Assembly: GCA_025210375.1 (NCBI GenBank) | Contig: JAOASB010000034.1 | Coordinates: forward strand, 1 to 64,000 | Source of the DNA: Maledivibacter sp. | GTDB lineage: Bacteria > Bacillota > Clostridia > Peptostreptococcales > Caminicellaceae | Direction of reading: 5' to 3' | Length of the DNA stretch: 64,000 bases | In this document: positions 8,234 to 16,272 of the stretch, one piece after another | Layout: the number at the start of each line of letters is the position of its first letter | How positions within the stretch are numbered: the stretch's first letter is position 1 | Position numbers and translations under genes: made by a program | Notes under the pieces: generated by a model | Told to the model about the DNA's origin: nothing | The model's input: only the letters and a program-made list of their open reading frames with translations | Databases searched by the model: none

Positions 8234-9852
8234 GACCCCTTTCTTAATTTACCTAAAAAACCGCTTACCATTCCTTCTTTATACCTTTGTATCCCTAAAC
8301 AGGTATTTATAATATTATCTATAGCATTATCGAAATCCTCATCCTTCCCATATATACACTCTCTATTTGCTTTATGGGCTGTAGCTGCAGCATTATAGGG
8401 AACCATAAATTGATCCTTTATTTTAAATTTCTTTTCTAAGCCTTCGCTATCCTCAAAATATCTACGTATACCTTCATCCTTCAGTCCTTTAATTTTTCTA
8501 TGCATATTAGTGACAATGGTCCAATCATCAAAATCTACATCATGCTTCAATCTAAATAAACATGGTATACTATTCAGATGCTCAATATTTTGAGTTGTCA
8601 CTAGGATTTTTTCAAGATTATCGATATCCATTATTACCTTCATAAGATCGTAGGGTAGGTTCTTACCTACATCTATCACTACTACATCTCCGAGGCTTTT
8701 AAATTTTTTAATTATATATGCTAGAGTATCGGGCTCTATCATAATCTTATTTTCTATGTAGCTCTCCTTTATTGCCTTAGCTTCAAAGGTATTTAATTTT
8801 AAACTTCTTAAGATGGGCTCTGTAAGTATTTCGCTGGACATCTTATTAATCTCATTTTTGTCTTTAATAGGTACTTCTATATGCCCCGTAAAGACAAGTA
8901 GGTTTTTTTCCCTATGTGCCGCTAGATCTTCAATTGTTTTGTCAGTAAATTCAAAATTACATTCACTACTTAAATACTCCTCTGTTTTTTTGAAGAGCAG
9001 CCTATATTTAAAGAAATTCTCACATCTTTCTCCACTAGGTATTTTAAAATTATATAGCTGTCCATATTTCTCAAAATCAAGATCCATGAGTATGACTTTC
9101 TTTCCCTTATCGCCAAGGGATTTTGCTATATTAGAAGCTAATTCTGTTTTACCTGTACTCATTGGGCTAAATAGAGCTATGGTCTTTTTATAGTCCTTCG
9201 GATGCCTATATATGATTTTTTCTTTTTTTATAACAGCATGCTTTGTGGTCTCTACACTTCTCACAACTTCTTTAAGCTGGGTATTTGAATCTACTTTTTG
9301 ATTTTTGATAAGATCAGTTATTGTATAGTTTTTTCCTCTCTTTCTCTTTACAACTTTCTTTTCATTGTTTGGTTCTCTTGGTTTCTTTTCAGCATTTTTA
9401 TCCTTTTTCTTTTTTACTTTTTCTAATCCTTCATCATCTTCATCTATTTCCTCTAAAAATATATACTTTTCAAGTTCTTCTAACTCCTCAATAAACTCTA
9501 CTCCATCCTCTTGAAGTTTTCCGTATATGAGTTTGTTTATTCTTGCTGTATCTAGGGCTAATATTCTGATTTCCCTTGGAATCCTTTTAGTTACATACAT
9601 TAGACTTTCATGGGATGGGATATCTGTAGAAAGAACTATTATATCTAAGTTATTGTTATCTTCCCTACTAATTACCTCAAGCATCTGCTTTGTATCTGCA
9701 ACTTCTCCATTTATGGTGACACCTTCAATTTTACTAAGTATATCTGTTAAACTTTTTCTAAGGTTTTCGTCACATACTGCCAGGAGGATTGTTGCTTGTT
9801 TTATTTCTATTTCATCAACTTTTGCTTTATTTTTCTTAATTATTTTCATCAT
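8224..9852 (-). CDS. CpaE-like ATPase with receiver-like domain
   Basis: I place the start at ATG 9852, behind AGGGAGGGGTG, giving 542 residues. Residues about 20-130 resemble a receiver domain (ILLAVCDENLRKSLTDIL, IIVLSTDIP), a Lys/Glu-rich linker follows, and a MinD-type ATPase starts near residue 224 with the P-loop SPMSTGKTELA and a Walker B-like ILMDLDFEKYG. This receiver-plus-MinD layout is typical of CpaE/TadZ, which directs Tad assembly to a cell site. It has the better preserved P-loop of the two CpaE-like proteins here. Confidence 0.85.
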   Translation of the reverse strand: MMKIIKKNKAKVDEIEIKQATILLAVCDENLRKSLTDILSKIEGVTINGEVADTKQMLEVISREDNNNLDIIVLSTDIPSHESLMYVTKRIPREIRILALDTARINKLIYGKLQEDGVEFIEELEELEKYIFLEEIDEDDEGLEKVKKKKDKNAEKKPREPNNEKKVVKRKRGKNYTITDLIKNQKVDSNTQLKEVVRSVETTKHAVIKKEKIIYRHPKDYKKTIALFSPMSTGKTELASNIAKSLGDKGKKVILMDLDFEKYGQLYNFKIPSGERCENFFKYRLLFKKTEEYLSSECNFEFTDKTIEDLAAHREKNLLVFTGHIEVPIKDKNEINKMSSEILTEPILRSLKLNTFEAKAIKESYIENKIMIEPDTLAYIIKKFKSLGDVVVIDVGKNLPYDLMKVIMDIDNLEKILVTTQNIEHLNSIPCLFRLKHDVDFDDWTIVTNMHRKIKGLKDEGIRRYFEDSEGLEKKFKIKDQFMVPYNAAATAHKANRECIYGKDEDFDNAIDNIINTCLGIQRYKEGMVSGFLGKLRKGSWL

Positions 9853-9878
9853 GTACACCCCTCCCTTCATCAGATGCT

Positions 9879-10220
9879 TTATTCATCTAATTTCTTCTCT
9901 TTCCCCTTTAGAATCTCTTGATCTTGAATAATTTTTTTAGTTGGCTCAATCACGGTTCTATCTGAATATTTTAGTAAGCTAAGCCATCCTCCTCCAGAAA
10001 GAAGAAGCCCTCCTATTACGGCAAAACCTATTACTTTCAACTCTCCCTTACCAAATCCGCCGTTTCCGAGGGCCAGTTTAATGGCTTTGTGTGCTGCATA
10101 ACTAATGGTCCCTACAAGTATTAAAAGCCCTAGGATAGCTATTACAGTAGATCCTATTGCTATAAACCCGCTAAGTGCTTCCCAATTAATATTATCTCCT
10201 GGATTTAAGTACTCTCCCAT
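9879..10220 (-). CDS. Two-helix membrane protein, paralogue of the 10.4-kb protein
   Basis: A protein of 113 residues with hydrophobic helices at about 15-45 and 68-88. The motif LALGNGGFGKGELK, then GGLLLSGGGWLSLLKY, matches the 145-residue protein at 10,437-10,874 nearly position by position, so the two are paralogues. It lacks the signal peptide of that protein. The layout recalls VirB2/TrbC conjugative pilins or small membrane subunits of type IV secretion systems, which is odd in a Tad-type locus. Function not established. Confidence 0.75.
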   Translation of the reverse strand: MGEYLNPGDNINWEALSGFIAIGSTVIAILGLLILVGTISYAAHKAIKLALGNGGFGKGELKVIGFAVIGGLLLSGGGWLSLLKYSDRTVIEPTKKIIQDQEILKGKEKKLDE

Positions 10221-10225
10221 TTCAA

Positions 10226-10393
10226 TTACTCCATATATTCTAGTAGCTCTTCGCCTTTACTTAGAATCTCGCCCTTTCCCTCTTCTTCAGTAAACATTCC
10301 AGCAACTGCTATATAATATTCTTTGAACTGCTCTTTAGTCATAGTTTTAGAATTTTCAACTACAATTTCTAATGTTTGTTCTAATAATGTCAT
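10226..10393 (-). CDS. Small acidic soluble protein (55 aa)
   Basis: ATG at 10,393 follows ATGGAGGAGATATAA, a strong ribosome site, and the frame encodes 55 residues with many Glu and no membrane segment (SKTMTKEQFKEYYIAVAG). It lies between the two paralogous two-helix genes, with 5 bases to the next start. I do not recognise it. A chaperone or regulator of the neighbouring membrane subunits is one possibility. Confidence 0.65.
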   Translation of the reverse strand: MTLLEQTLEIVVENSKTMTKEQFKEYYIAVAGMFTEEEGKGEILSKGEELLEYME

Positions 10394-10436
10394 TTATATC
10401 TCCTCCATTTTCAATATTTGCTGTAAAATCTTATTT

Positions 10437-10874
10437 CTAATCATTATCCTTAGTTTCACCAGCTCCTGTTGTAGTTTTTACTCCAGGATCTACAATATTA
10501 TTGTCAACAAATTTAAGTATAGAGAATATTCCTCCACCTGTAATTAGCAGAGCTATAATGAGGGCAGTACCAAATCTTTTGATTTCTTCCTTCCCAAATT
10601 TTCCCTTTCCTAATGCAAGCATCAGTGCTTTCCATGCTGCGGCTCCAATAACAATAATTATTACAACGACACCAATTAGCGTAATTATTATAGCTATGAA
10701 TCCCATTGGTCCACCTAGTATTTGAAATACTAAATCCCAATCTACTTTGTAGTGTTTTTCAAGCTGTTCAATTGGTCCTGCAAAGGCCATAGCTGAAAAG
10801 AAAATAGTTAATATAAATGTCATTAAAAATATACTAACTATTTTATTTAATCCTTTTCCATTCACTTTTATCAT
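10437..10874 (-). CDS. VirB2/TrbC-like candidate pilin with signal peptide
   Basis: A protein of 145 residues. Residues 1-32 form a signal peptide (basic start, then FLMTFILTIFFSAMAFAG). Two membrane helices follow at about 55-82 and 103-120, separated by LALGKGKFGKEEIK, with a short polar tail. Signal peptide plus two helices and a small Gly-containing loop is the pattern of conjugative VirB2/TrbC-type pilins. It is the first sizeable gene of the operon, where a major subunit often lies. It shares its core with the gene at 9,879-10,220. Confidence 0.72.
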   Translation of the reverse strand: MIKVNGKGLNKIVSIFLMTFILTIFFSAMAFAGPIEQLEKHYKVDWDLVFQILGGPMGFIAIIITLIGVVVIIIVIGAAAWKALMLALGKGKFGKEEIKRFGTALIIALLITGGGIFSILKFVDNNIVDPGVKTTTGAGETKDND

Positions 10875-10879
10875 CCTTT

Positions 10880-10963
10880 CTAGTTTTTGATTTCATCTAT
10901 ATTTATATGGTTTACAAGGCTTAAAAGCATGTATACGGCAATCAAGCCTAATATGACTATCAA
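10880..10963 (-). CDS. Tiny membrane peptide (27 aa)
   Basis: TTG at 10,963 sits behind AAAGGAGGAG with good spacing and starts a 27-residue peptide made almost wholly of one helix (VILGLIAVYMLLSLVN). An ATG at 10,999 in the same frame would give 39 residues but has no ribosome site. It ends just before the candidate pilin gene, so it may belong to the same operon. Confidence 0.45.
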   Translation of the reverse strand: MIVILGLIAVYMLLSLVNHINIDEIKN

Positions 10964-11000
10964 TTTTTTCTCCTCCTTTATTGTAAGTTCCTTCAACATT

Positions 11001-11113
11001 TCATATTTCTTTATAAACAGTTATGACCATAATACTCTTACCAACACATTGTATATTAATAAACTTATCTTCATTAGTTACAATAACATATCTTAGCTTT
11101 CAAGATACATCAT
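11001..11113 (-). pseudogene. Small gene apparently broken by a one-base loss
   Basis: A ribosome site AAAAGGAG precedes two ATG codons at 11,113, but the frame ends after six residues (MMYLES). The adjacent frame is open for 31 further codons (YVIVTNEDKFINIQ, MVITVYKEI) to a stop at 11,001 and has no start of its own. One added base would join them into a 37-residue protein. It may be decay, a sequence error or chance. Confidence 0.3.
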
Positions 11114-11172
11114 GGACTCCTTTTAGACAGCTTTACCTAAACTTCACCAAGGGTCTTTTCAAAAGTCTTAGG

Positions 11173-11295
11173 TCAAAATTTTATATACCTTTCCGCATCG
11201 ATTACTATATAGAATTTACCCCTCCCGGAAACTTGAGCTCTCATCAACTTATCCACTACGCCAACTAAAACATCTGAAATAATTTCTATCCTCAT
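11173..11295 (-). CDS. Small hypothetical protein (40 aa)
   Basis: ATG at 11,295 follows AGGAGAGGTGAA and opens a 40-residue frame (start MRIEIISDVLVGVVDK, then GRGKFYIVIDAERYIKF). An in-frame ATG nine codons earlier lacks a ribosome site. The alternating hydrophobic pattern suggests a small beta-containing fold. Not recognised. Confidence 0.45.
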   Translation of the reverse strand: MRIEIISDVLVGVVDKLMRAQVSGRGKFYIVIDAERYIKF

Positions 11296-11544
11296 TTCAC
11301 CTCTCCTAACAACGACTTTCATCTATGCTATACTTATCCGCAAAACTTCACCTCTAAGAGAACGAGGACTGAAGAATCTACTTCAATCCAAAGGCAAATA
11401 TAACTCACATTCCCTATACAATCTATACTCCTCTGTATTCTATGTCTTATGATGCTTAATTTTTAGCCATTAGAAAATAGTGTTGAAATTACCATGCTTT
11501 ACAAGTTTGTTACGTGTAATTTTTAGATATTTTCACTGTTTTAC
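11296..11544. other. Gap without a recognisable gene
   Basis: I see no convincing gene or strong terminator here, only short minus-strand hairpins such as TGAAG/CTTCA near 11,365. It separates the pilus-like operon from the replication gene and may hold the operon's promoter or leader. Confidence 0.4.
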
Positions 11545-12438
11545 CTAAATTATTCTCAAATTTTCTACATGAGCTTCACTAATGGAATTAAACAAAATAA
11601 CCTTAAAATAATTCTTAGGATTCTTTATCTTAGTAGTGTTTTTAGTAGATTTGAATTTTCTCAAAGCAAAATCTATAGTGTTTAATGTTAGTTTCTTAAG
11701 TTCATTTCTGATTTCGTGTTTGGATACTATTGTCTTATTGATTTTTTCACCATTGCTAAAATACAGCTCATGGATAGCTTGTATTACAAATATTTTTTCA
11801 TCATTATTAAATAATCCTAATTCAGCTTTCTCAAATATATCATTTAGCTCTTCTACTTCCTCCTGTGTTAATCCTTTAGCCTGTCCTTCCTTTGATTGAC
11901 TGACTGATGATTTTAAAGAACTGTTGATTTTAAAAAGACTGTTAATTTTACTGTCCTGGTTTTCCGTATTCGGATTTTGCGTATGCGGGATTTGCGTATG
12001 CGTAAAATAAGGACACGGTCTATCTGAATCCTTATTTCCCGTATCCTTAAAATAGGGATTCGGTGTATCTACCGTTTCCTTGTTTTGAGGACTCGTCTTT
12101 TCTTCGGTGACTTCAACAGGCTTTTCGACTAATATATAGATATTTTGGTTGAACTTGCCCTGTGTATTTTTTTGCTCTGTTTTTATATATCCATATTTTT
12201 TAAGTAAATCGAAATGTTTATAATACCTATCCTTACTAATCTTAAGATCAGAAATAATTTTTTTTACACTTGGAAAAGCTGTAGTACCAGCTCCAGCATA
12301 GCTGCAAAAATATGAATATATAGCCTTGGCTTCAATGGTCAGTCTGGTATCCTGCATAGCGATTTTAGGAATGATCCCAAACCCCTTTGCCTTTACTCCT
12401 TCTATCTTTAAAACATTCTCAACATTTCCATATGACAA
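11545..12438 (-). CDS. Winged-helix replication-initiator-like protein
   Basis: A 297-residue protein. Residues about 15-110 form a helix-turn-helix/winged-helix domain (LTIEAKAIYSYFCSYAGAG, FPSVKKIISDLKISKDRYY, LKKYGYIKTEQ) like those opening many plasmid and phage replication proteins. A polar linker rich in Thr, Pro and Asn follows, and the last 120 residues are helical, possibly DnaD-like (NYFKVILFNSI). Its start lies directly beside four iterons, as expected of a Rep protein that binds its own origin and promoter. Catalytic residues are not visible, so it would act by recruiting host enzymes. Confidence 0.72.
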   Translation of the reverse strand: MSYGNVENVLKIEGVKAKGFGIIPKIAMQDTRLTIEAKAIYSYFCSYAGAGTTAFPSVKKIISDLKISKDRYYKHFDLLKKYGYIKTEQKNTQGKFNQNIYILVEKPVEVTEEKTSPQNKETVDTPNPYFKDTGNKDSDRPCPYFTHTQIPHTQNPNTENQDSKINSLFKINSSLKSSVSQSKEGQAKGLTQEEVEELNDIFEKAELGLFNNDEKIFVIQAIHELYFSNGEKINKTIVSKHEIRNELKKLTLNTIDFALRKFKSTKNTTKIKNPKNYFKVILFNSISEAHVENLRII

Positions 12439-12466
12439 ATTAACACCCCCTTTTTTCCATATTCTT

Positions 12467-12623
12467 AAAAAAGGTATTACCTTTTTTACAGCGATTTATA
12501 AGGTAATACCTTTCACAATAAATTTCATAGTTGAAATATTAAAAAGTCTTGATTTTCTGGGTAATACCTTTTCCTGAGATTCTATCTAAGGCAACCTATG
12601 AATGCATCCTAAAAGGTATTACC
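12467..12623. repeat. Four iterons (GGTATTACC palindromes), probable origin or Rep operator
   Basis: The palindrome GGTA-T/A-TACC occurs four times, at 12,473-12,481, 12,502-12,510, 12,560-12,568 and 12,615-12,623, each flanked by A and T runs; the first and last have the longest flanks. The centres are 29, 58 and 55 bases apart. They lie immediately upstream of the replication gene start at 12,438 in AT-rich DNA. This is the layout of an iteron-controlled plasmid origin or of an autoregulated rep promoter. Confidence 0.7.
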
Positions 12624-12675
12624 TTTTTTAAAACTATTATTTATAATTTGATTGCGTATATTACACCTTATGAGT

Positions 12676-12770
12676 TCAAGCATATTTTCTATCATCATCC
12701 ATAATCAACTCATTTTTAGCCATCTTAAACCAGTCATAAAAGCTCTCCTTATATTTTCATACACTTTCAT
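12676..12770 (-). pseudogene. Small gene split by a probable one-base loss
   Basis: ATG at 12,770 with the ribosome site AGGGAG begins MKVYENIRRAF, but this frame soon loses sense. The next frame continues YDWFKMAKNELIMDD to a stop at 12,676. One extra base in the T run near 12,738 would join them into a 31-residue protein of the sort common on plasmids and phages. Otherwise 12,624-12,956 shows only AT-rich DNA. Confidence 0.4.
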
Positions 12771-12956
12771 TTACTCCCTGAGGTATATTATAATAATCCA
12801 AAACTAGATTTTTTGCAGTATGGTATATTGGCTATTAGTATAACGATCAGCTATACACTAATTACAATGTTATTATTTTTTAGTATTATCCCAATAGAGT
12901 TGACTCATTATAGCTATAGTATCTGCCATGAAAGCCGAAGTTCTTAATACCTTATT

Positions 12957-13237
12957 TCATTCTCTACAATAGGCATACTCTCCGACTCTATATATTCTTT
13001 CTCTCATATTTCCCCTCAATTTCTTAACTAAATTATCTAGTCTTTCAATCTCAAATAAACAATTTTCTAAAGTTTCTCTTAAATTATCTAGACTTTCTTC
13101 TACTTCCTTAATGTCGTAAACCTCAACAGCTTTAACAGTCTTTTTGCTTAAACATCTTTTATGATAAAAGCAATGTCTTAATCTTTCCAAATCCATTCGC
13201 CACATATAAAACACTTTTCTATACTAGTAATTTTCAC
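12957..13237 (-). pseudogene. Small zinc-finger/coiled-coil gene with apparent frameshift
   Basis: An upstream frame after AGGAGGTG reads ITSIEKCFICGEWIWKD and then stops near 13,178. The next frame reads LRHCFYHKRCLSKKT followed by a coiled coil (EVEESLDNLRETLENC) to 12,957. Joined, Cys-x2-Cys plus His-Cys-x3-His-x2-Cys would form a treble-clef-like zinc site, which supports one original gene with a base missing. The second part alone could start at ATG 13,196, but no ribosome site precedes it. Confidence 0.45.
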
Positions 13238-13281
13238 CTCCTGTGGCACCAACACTAAGGTCAACACTATTAAATCCTATT

Positions 13282-13410
13282 CTATGATTCCATACAAGGT
13301 TTCGGATCATCTTCATACTCTCCAAGATGGCATAATCGATTGAGCCAGAAGTTGTCACACTTATTATGAAAAGTTCTTATTAATATATCTTTTATATCAT
13401 AATTTTTCAT
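13282..13410 (-). CDS. Small hypothetical protein (42 aa)
   Basis: The frame from ATG 13,410 encodes 42 residues (MKNYDIKDILIRTFHNK, then HLGEYEDDPKPCMES) with several Cys, His and aromatic residues. The ribosome site (GTGAGAG) is weak. It lies 26 bases after the next upstream gene. Not recognised. Confidence 0.4.
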   Translation of the reverse strand: MKNYDIKDILIRTFHNKCDNFWLNRLCHLGEYEDDPKPCMES

Positions 13411-13436
13411 ATAAAAATCTCTCACAAAAGCTTATT

Positions 13437-13991
13437 TTAACAACTACTATTTAACTTCTCATCTCTCTTTTTAATCCATTCAAAAATTTCTTTCATTTCT
13501 TCTTCTAAACTTCTACCATTGCATTCTGCCCATTCTATATAATTAGAATAATGACTATTTAATTCATTTTGTGAATCTTCCAAATCAATTTTTAAATCTT
13601 CAATTTCTTCTTTGGTAAACTCTTTTGGTTCTTCTTTTGAATATTGAAGTTCTTCTTTAAAGACTTGTATATCTTCGTATATTCCTATAGCATCTTCTAA
13701 AAAGTCATATTGAAGAAGATATATCAAGAAAGTTTTGTTATACATCCACGAAAACCCACATCTTTCAAACCAATTTTCAGCATACATTCTTTCATCAGAG
13801 CCATTCGAATATGTACCAGAAATAAGGTCACCTATAAAACTTTCAAGCAAATACTCCACCGTAATATTACAAGCACCAGCTTTTTTAAATATTCTTTTCA
13901 CATCAGCATCAGAAAGATTCAAATTGAACTGTCTCGGTTTAATCGTTTCTATTTCCTTTTTTTGTGTTTCTCCATCAAAACAACATCTCAT
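13437..13991 (-). CDS. Hypothetical protein of Firmicute mobile elements
   Basis: A 184-residue acidic protein. The start of its core (FNLNLSDADVKRIFKKAG, ITVEYLLESFIGDLI, GTYSNGSDERMYAENWFE) resembles a family I associate with conjugative elements of gut Firmicutes; it looks like a helical domain followed by a conserved aromatic region. The C-terminal half is Glu/Lys-rich and probably coiled coil. Its ATG overlaps the stop of a 21-codon leader frame as ATGA, suggesting coupled translation. Function unknown. Confidence 0.75.
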   Translation of the reverse strand: MRCCFDGETQKKEIETIKPRQFNLNLSDADVKRIFKKAGACNITVEYLLESFIGDLISGTYSNGSDERMYAENWFERCGFSWMYNKTFLIYLLQYDFLEDAIGIYEDIQVFKEELQYSKEEPKEFTKEEIEDLKIDLEDSQNELNSHYSNYIEWAECNGRSLEEEMKEIFEWIKKRDEKLNSSC

Positions 13992-14053
13992 TTCAATACC
14001 CTCCTATGGTCGTTACCATCTTGGTTTCTTCGGATATTTTTTGCAGTATTCAT
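13988..14053 (-). CDS. Possible leader peptide (21 aa) coupled to the next gene
   Basis: ATG at 14,053 follows GAGGAGGTAGGCT and encodes 21 basic residues (MNTAKNIRRNQDGNDHRR start). The frame ends in an ATGA overlap with the following gene and contains that gene's ribosome site, AGGAGGG. It could be a coupling leader rather than a functional peptide. Confidence 0.4.
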   Translation of the reverse strand: MNTAKNIRRNQDGNDHRRVLK

Positions 14054-14056
14054 AGC

Positions 14057-14434
14057 CTACCTCCTCACAGAATCAAAAGTACGCTTTATCATTTCAAGAT
14101 CAATAGCATTTTTAACATCACTTATATTCATAGCTGAAACTGCGCTATTTTCTGTATCAAACCTATGAATATCTTCTATATCAACTATATCTTGAGTAGC
14201 CTTTTCTATCTTCACATTAACCTCACTACTAAGAGCATCGCTTGATTTTCTTTTTTTCATTAAATTATCAATCGCGAACTTAAGCTTAAGCGCCTCAGTG
14301 ATAGCACCATTTATACTACTAAAACTATTTAACCATCTGTAAAACTCTTGGCTTTCATTGCCCTTAATAACTGGAAGCTTATAGCTTGTACTGCTTCCTG
14401 GCCCTAGTATTTTTCTTTGATCTTTCTTTTTCAT
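14057..14434 (-). CDS. ParR-like partition partner (inferred)
   Basis: A basic protein of 125 residues directly after the ParM-like gene, with 2 bases between them. The N terminus is Lys/Arg-rich (MKKKDQRKILGPGSS), then a helical region (AITEALKLKFAIDNLMKKRK) could be a ribbon-helix-helix or similar DNA-binding fold, and the tail is acidic. Size, charge and position fit a ParR protein that links ParM filaments to a centromere. No family motif proves it. Confidence 0.55.
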   Translation of the reverse strand: MKKKDQRKILGPGSSTSYKLPVIKGNESQEFYRWLNSFSSINGAITEALKLKFAIDNLMKKRKSSDALSSEVNVKIEKATQDIVDIEDIHRFDTENSAVSAMNISDVKNAIDLEMIKRTFDSVRR

Positions 14435-14436
14435 AC

Positions 14437-15594
14437 TTATCTCACCACTTGAATGTCATCATCTATTTCAAATACTTCCTTTTCCGATTCTCCTTCTAAT
14501 ATCTCGTTGATTTTTCCTTCTAGATAGTATCCCCTAGCATCTTCATATAATGGGTCTAAGGACAGCATAGTCGGCACCCCAGATATAAAGTTCTTTAGTT
14601 TATCACCAATCAATTCAACTGTTCCACCTGATACAAATAAAGCTCCAGCTTCACCTGTATCTATCCCCCTTTTCTCAATCTCGTCATAGAACTTTGTTTT
14701 AAGGAGGGCTGCTAGATTATTAAATGGTCTTTTCTTTATCTCCTCCAAATTTACAATATTTCCTTTATATCTCACCTTACTGAATTTTCTTATCAGATAA
14801 TCTACCTTTAGTTTTGTTGTATCGTAGCCATAGTCTTTATATAATACTGCTCTTATTTCATTCAATGCTTTGTTTGATCCAACATTTATGCCAAAGAATC
14901 CTATGTCATCAAACTCCATATTAGGCTTCATTATAGCTATATCAGTAGTAGATGAACCTATATTCATACCTATGATCATGTAACCTTTGTCTAATATATC
15001 CTTTGCTCTATCGTCCCTTGTCAAATCATCCTTATATGCCATAGAAATCAAAGAAGCTGTACCTTCGGGCTTGTAATACATCTTGGGTACAACTACTTCT
15101 ATCTCTGCATCATTAAAATTGTCATGCTTAAACACCACCCTATAGGGTACATTCATCATATCCTTGAAGCTTTCCAAAATCTCTGGACTCTCAAAATACT
15201 CCTCTGTAGGAGAACCTGTCCCAAGTCTAAATAACACCTTCTTGCTTGCGTTGTTAGGATCATATTGTGAAAAAGCTAAGTTTGTAACCATCTTTATAAT
15301 TTCATCATAGGAGCTTTCAGCCTCTGAAAACTTAGGAACCCCACTTGCTGACCATCTAAGATCTCCTCGATTATGCATATATGCCATATACCCCACGAAA
15401 TACCTTCCTAGATACTCTTTATTCCTATACACCTCAACATCTAAAAGGTTATTTAAAGGCCCTTCTTCCTTGTTAAGTGTCCTCCTGTCATATCCTCCAC
15501 ATATAGCATTCATGTTTATTAACTTCTTATCCCTCAGGTATAATTTATTGTTAAGTCTACCTGGATCCCATCCTGCCAGTACTAAATCTTTCAT
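14437..15594 (-). CDS. parM: ParM/actin-like plasmid segregation ATPase
   Basis: A protein of 385 residues with an actin-fold pattern: an N-terminal phosphate-1-like segment (LVLAGWDPGRLNNKLYL), a second phosphate loop (IGMNIGSSTTDIAIM) and an adenosine-loop-like GALFVSGGTVELIG. These are arranged as in ParM/StbA and the Alp proteins of Firmicute plasmids. It should form dynamic filaments that push replicated copies apart. It is followed at once by a ParR-like gene. A segregation ATPase on a chromosomal insert implies that the element is, or recently was, extrachromosomal. Confidence 0.82.
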   Translation of the reverse strand: MKDLVLAGWDPGRLNNKLYLRDKKLINMNAICGGYDRRTLNKEEGPLNNLLDVEVYRNKEYLGRYFVGYMAYMHNRGDLRWSASGVPKFSEAESSYDEIIKMVTNLAFSQYDPNNASKKVLFRLGTGSPTEEYFESPEILESFKDMMNVPYRVVFKHDNFNDAEIEVVVPKMYYKPEGTASLISMAYKDDLTRDDRAKDILDKGYMIIGMNIGSSTTDIAIMKPNMEFDDIGFFGINVGSNKALNEIRAVLYKDYGYDTTKLKVDYLIRKFSKVRYKGNIVNLEEIKKRPFNNLAALLKTKFYDEIEKRGIDTGEAGALFVSGGTVELIGDKLKNFISGVPTMLSLDPLYEDARGYYLEGKINEILEGESEKEVFEIDDDIQVVR

Positions 15595-15626
15595 TTATAT
15601 CTCTCCTTAATTTTAAATATCAACCC

Positions 15627-16217
15627 TTAAAACATAGATAATTGCTCTGCAAACTCGCTAATGCGGTTTCTTATGAGTGCCTTTTTTTCTACCTTTCCTT
15701 TCTTAGTAACTATTGGTACTGTAGATTTTTTCCCTACATACTCCGTTGCTGCAAACAAACCAAACTCCCTAAAGAAATTTCTAACCTCTTGTGCTGTACT
15801 TTCCCTTAATGCTCTTACATTAAAATTCATAATATTATACTTAACACCATACAGGGTCAAGATAACCTTGCAGCATGCTCGATCATGATCAGAAACATTT
15901 TCTACTTCACACTGTGAATACACAGCTTTATCTACTAGCTCTATATTTAAAGCATAAAATAATCCCTCCAAAGTCTTTCTCTCATCAGACTCTAAGTAAT
16001 AAGTATACCCACCATAGCTACCCCTTTTACCTATAAGAAACAATCTATCATTTATTTTTATATATGTACTTCCCCCACTTCTCCTATCACTATAAAAATT
16101 AAACCCCTGCTCCAGCTTCCTCCTATACCCACAATTATCACTAAGATCACTATCACTATTTACACAAAACCCCTCATCCGAGCATTTTTTATACCTACTG
16201 CAACATGATATATACAT
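15627..16217 (-). CDS. Cys-rich hypothetical protein
   Basis: A protein of 196 residues. The first 30 contain seven Cys (CC, CSRYKKC, GFC, NCGYRRK spacing), suggesting a metal-binding N terminus. The middle has a Tyr-rich strand segment, and the C-terminal third (STAQEVRNFFREFGLF, KKGKVEKKALIRNRI) is basic. It has a good ribosome site, GGTGGTG. Not recognised; nucleic-acid binding is a guess from charge and the Cys cluster. Confidence 0.7.
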   Translation of the reverse strand: MYISCCSRYKKCSDEGFCVNSDSDLSDNCGYRRKLEQGFNFYSDRRSGGSTYIKINDRLFLIGKRGSYGGYTYYLESDERKTLEGLFYALNIELVDKAVYSQCEVENVSDHDRACCKVILTLYGVKYNIMNFNVRALRESTAQEVRNFFREFGLFAATEYVGKKSTVPIVTKKGKVEKKALIRNRISEFAEQLSMF

Positions 16218-16272
16218 CGTATCACCACCTTGTTCTCCCCCTAAATCTACGCACCTCTCCCGTAATCATTTG

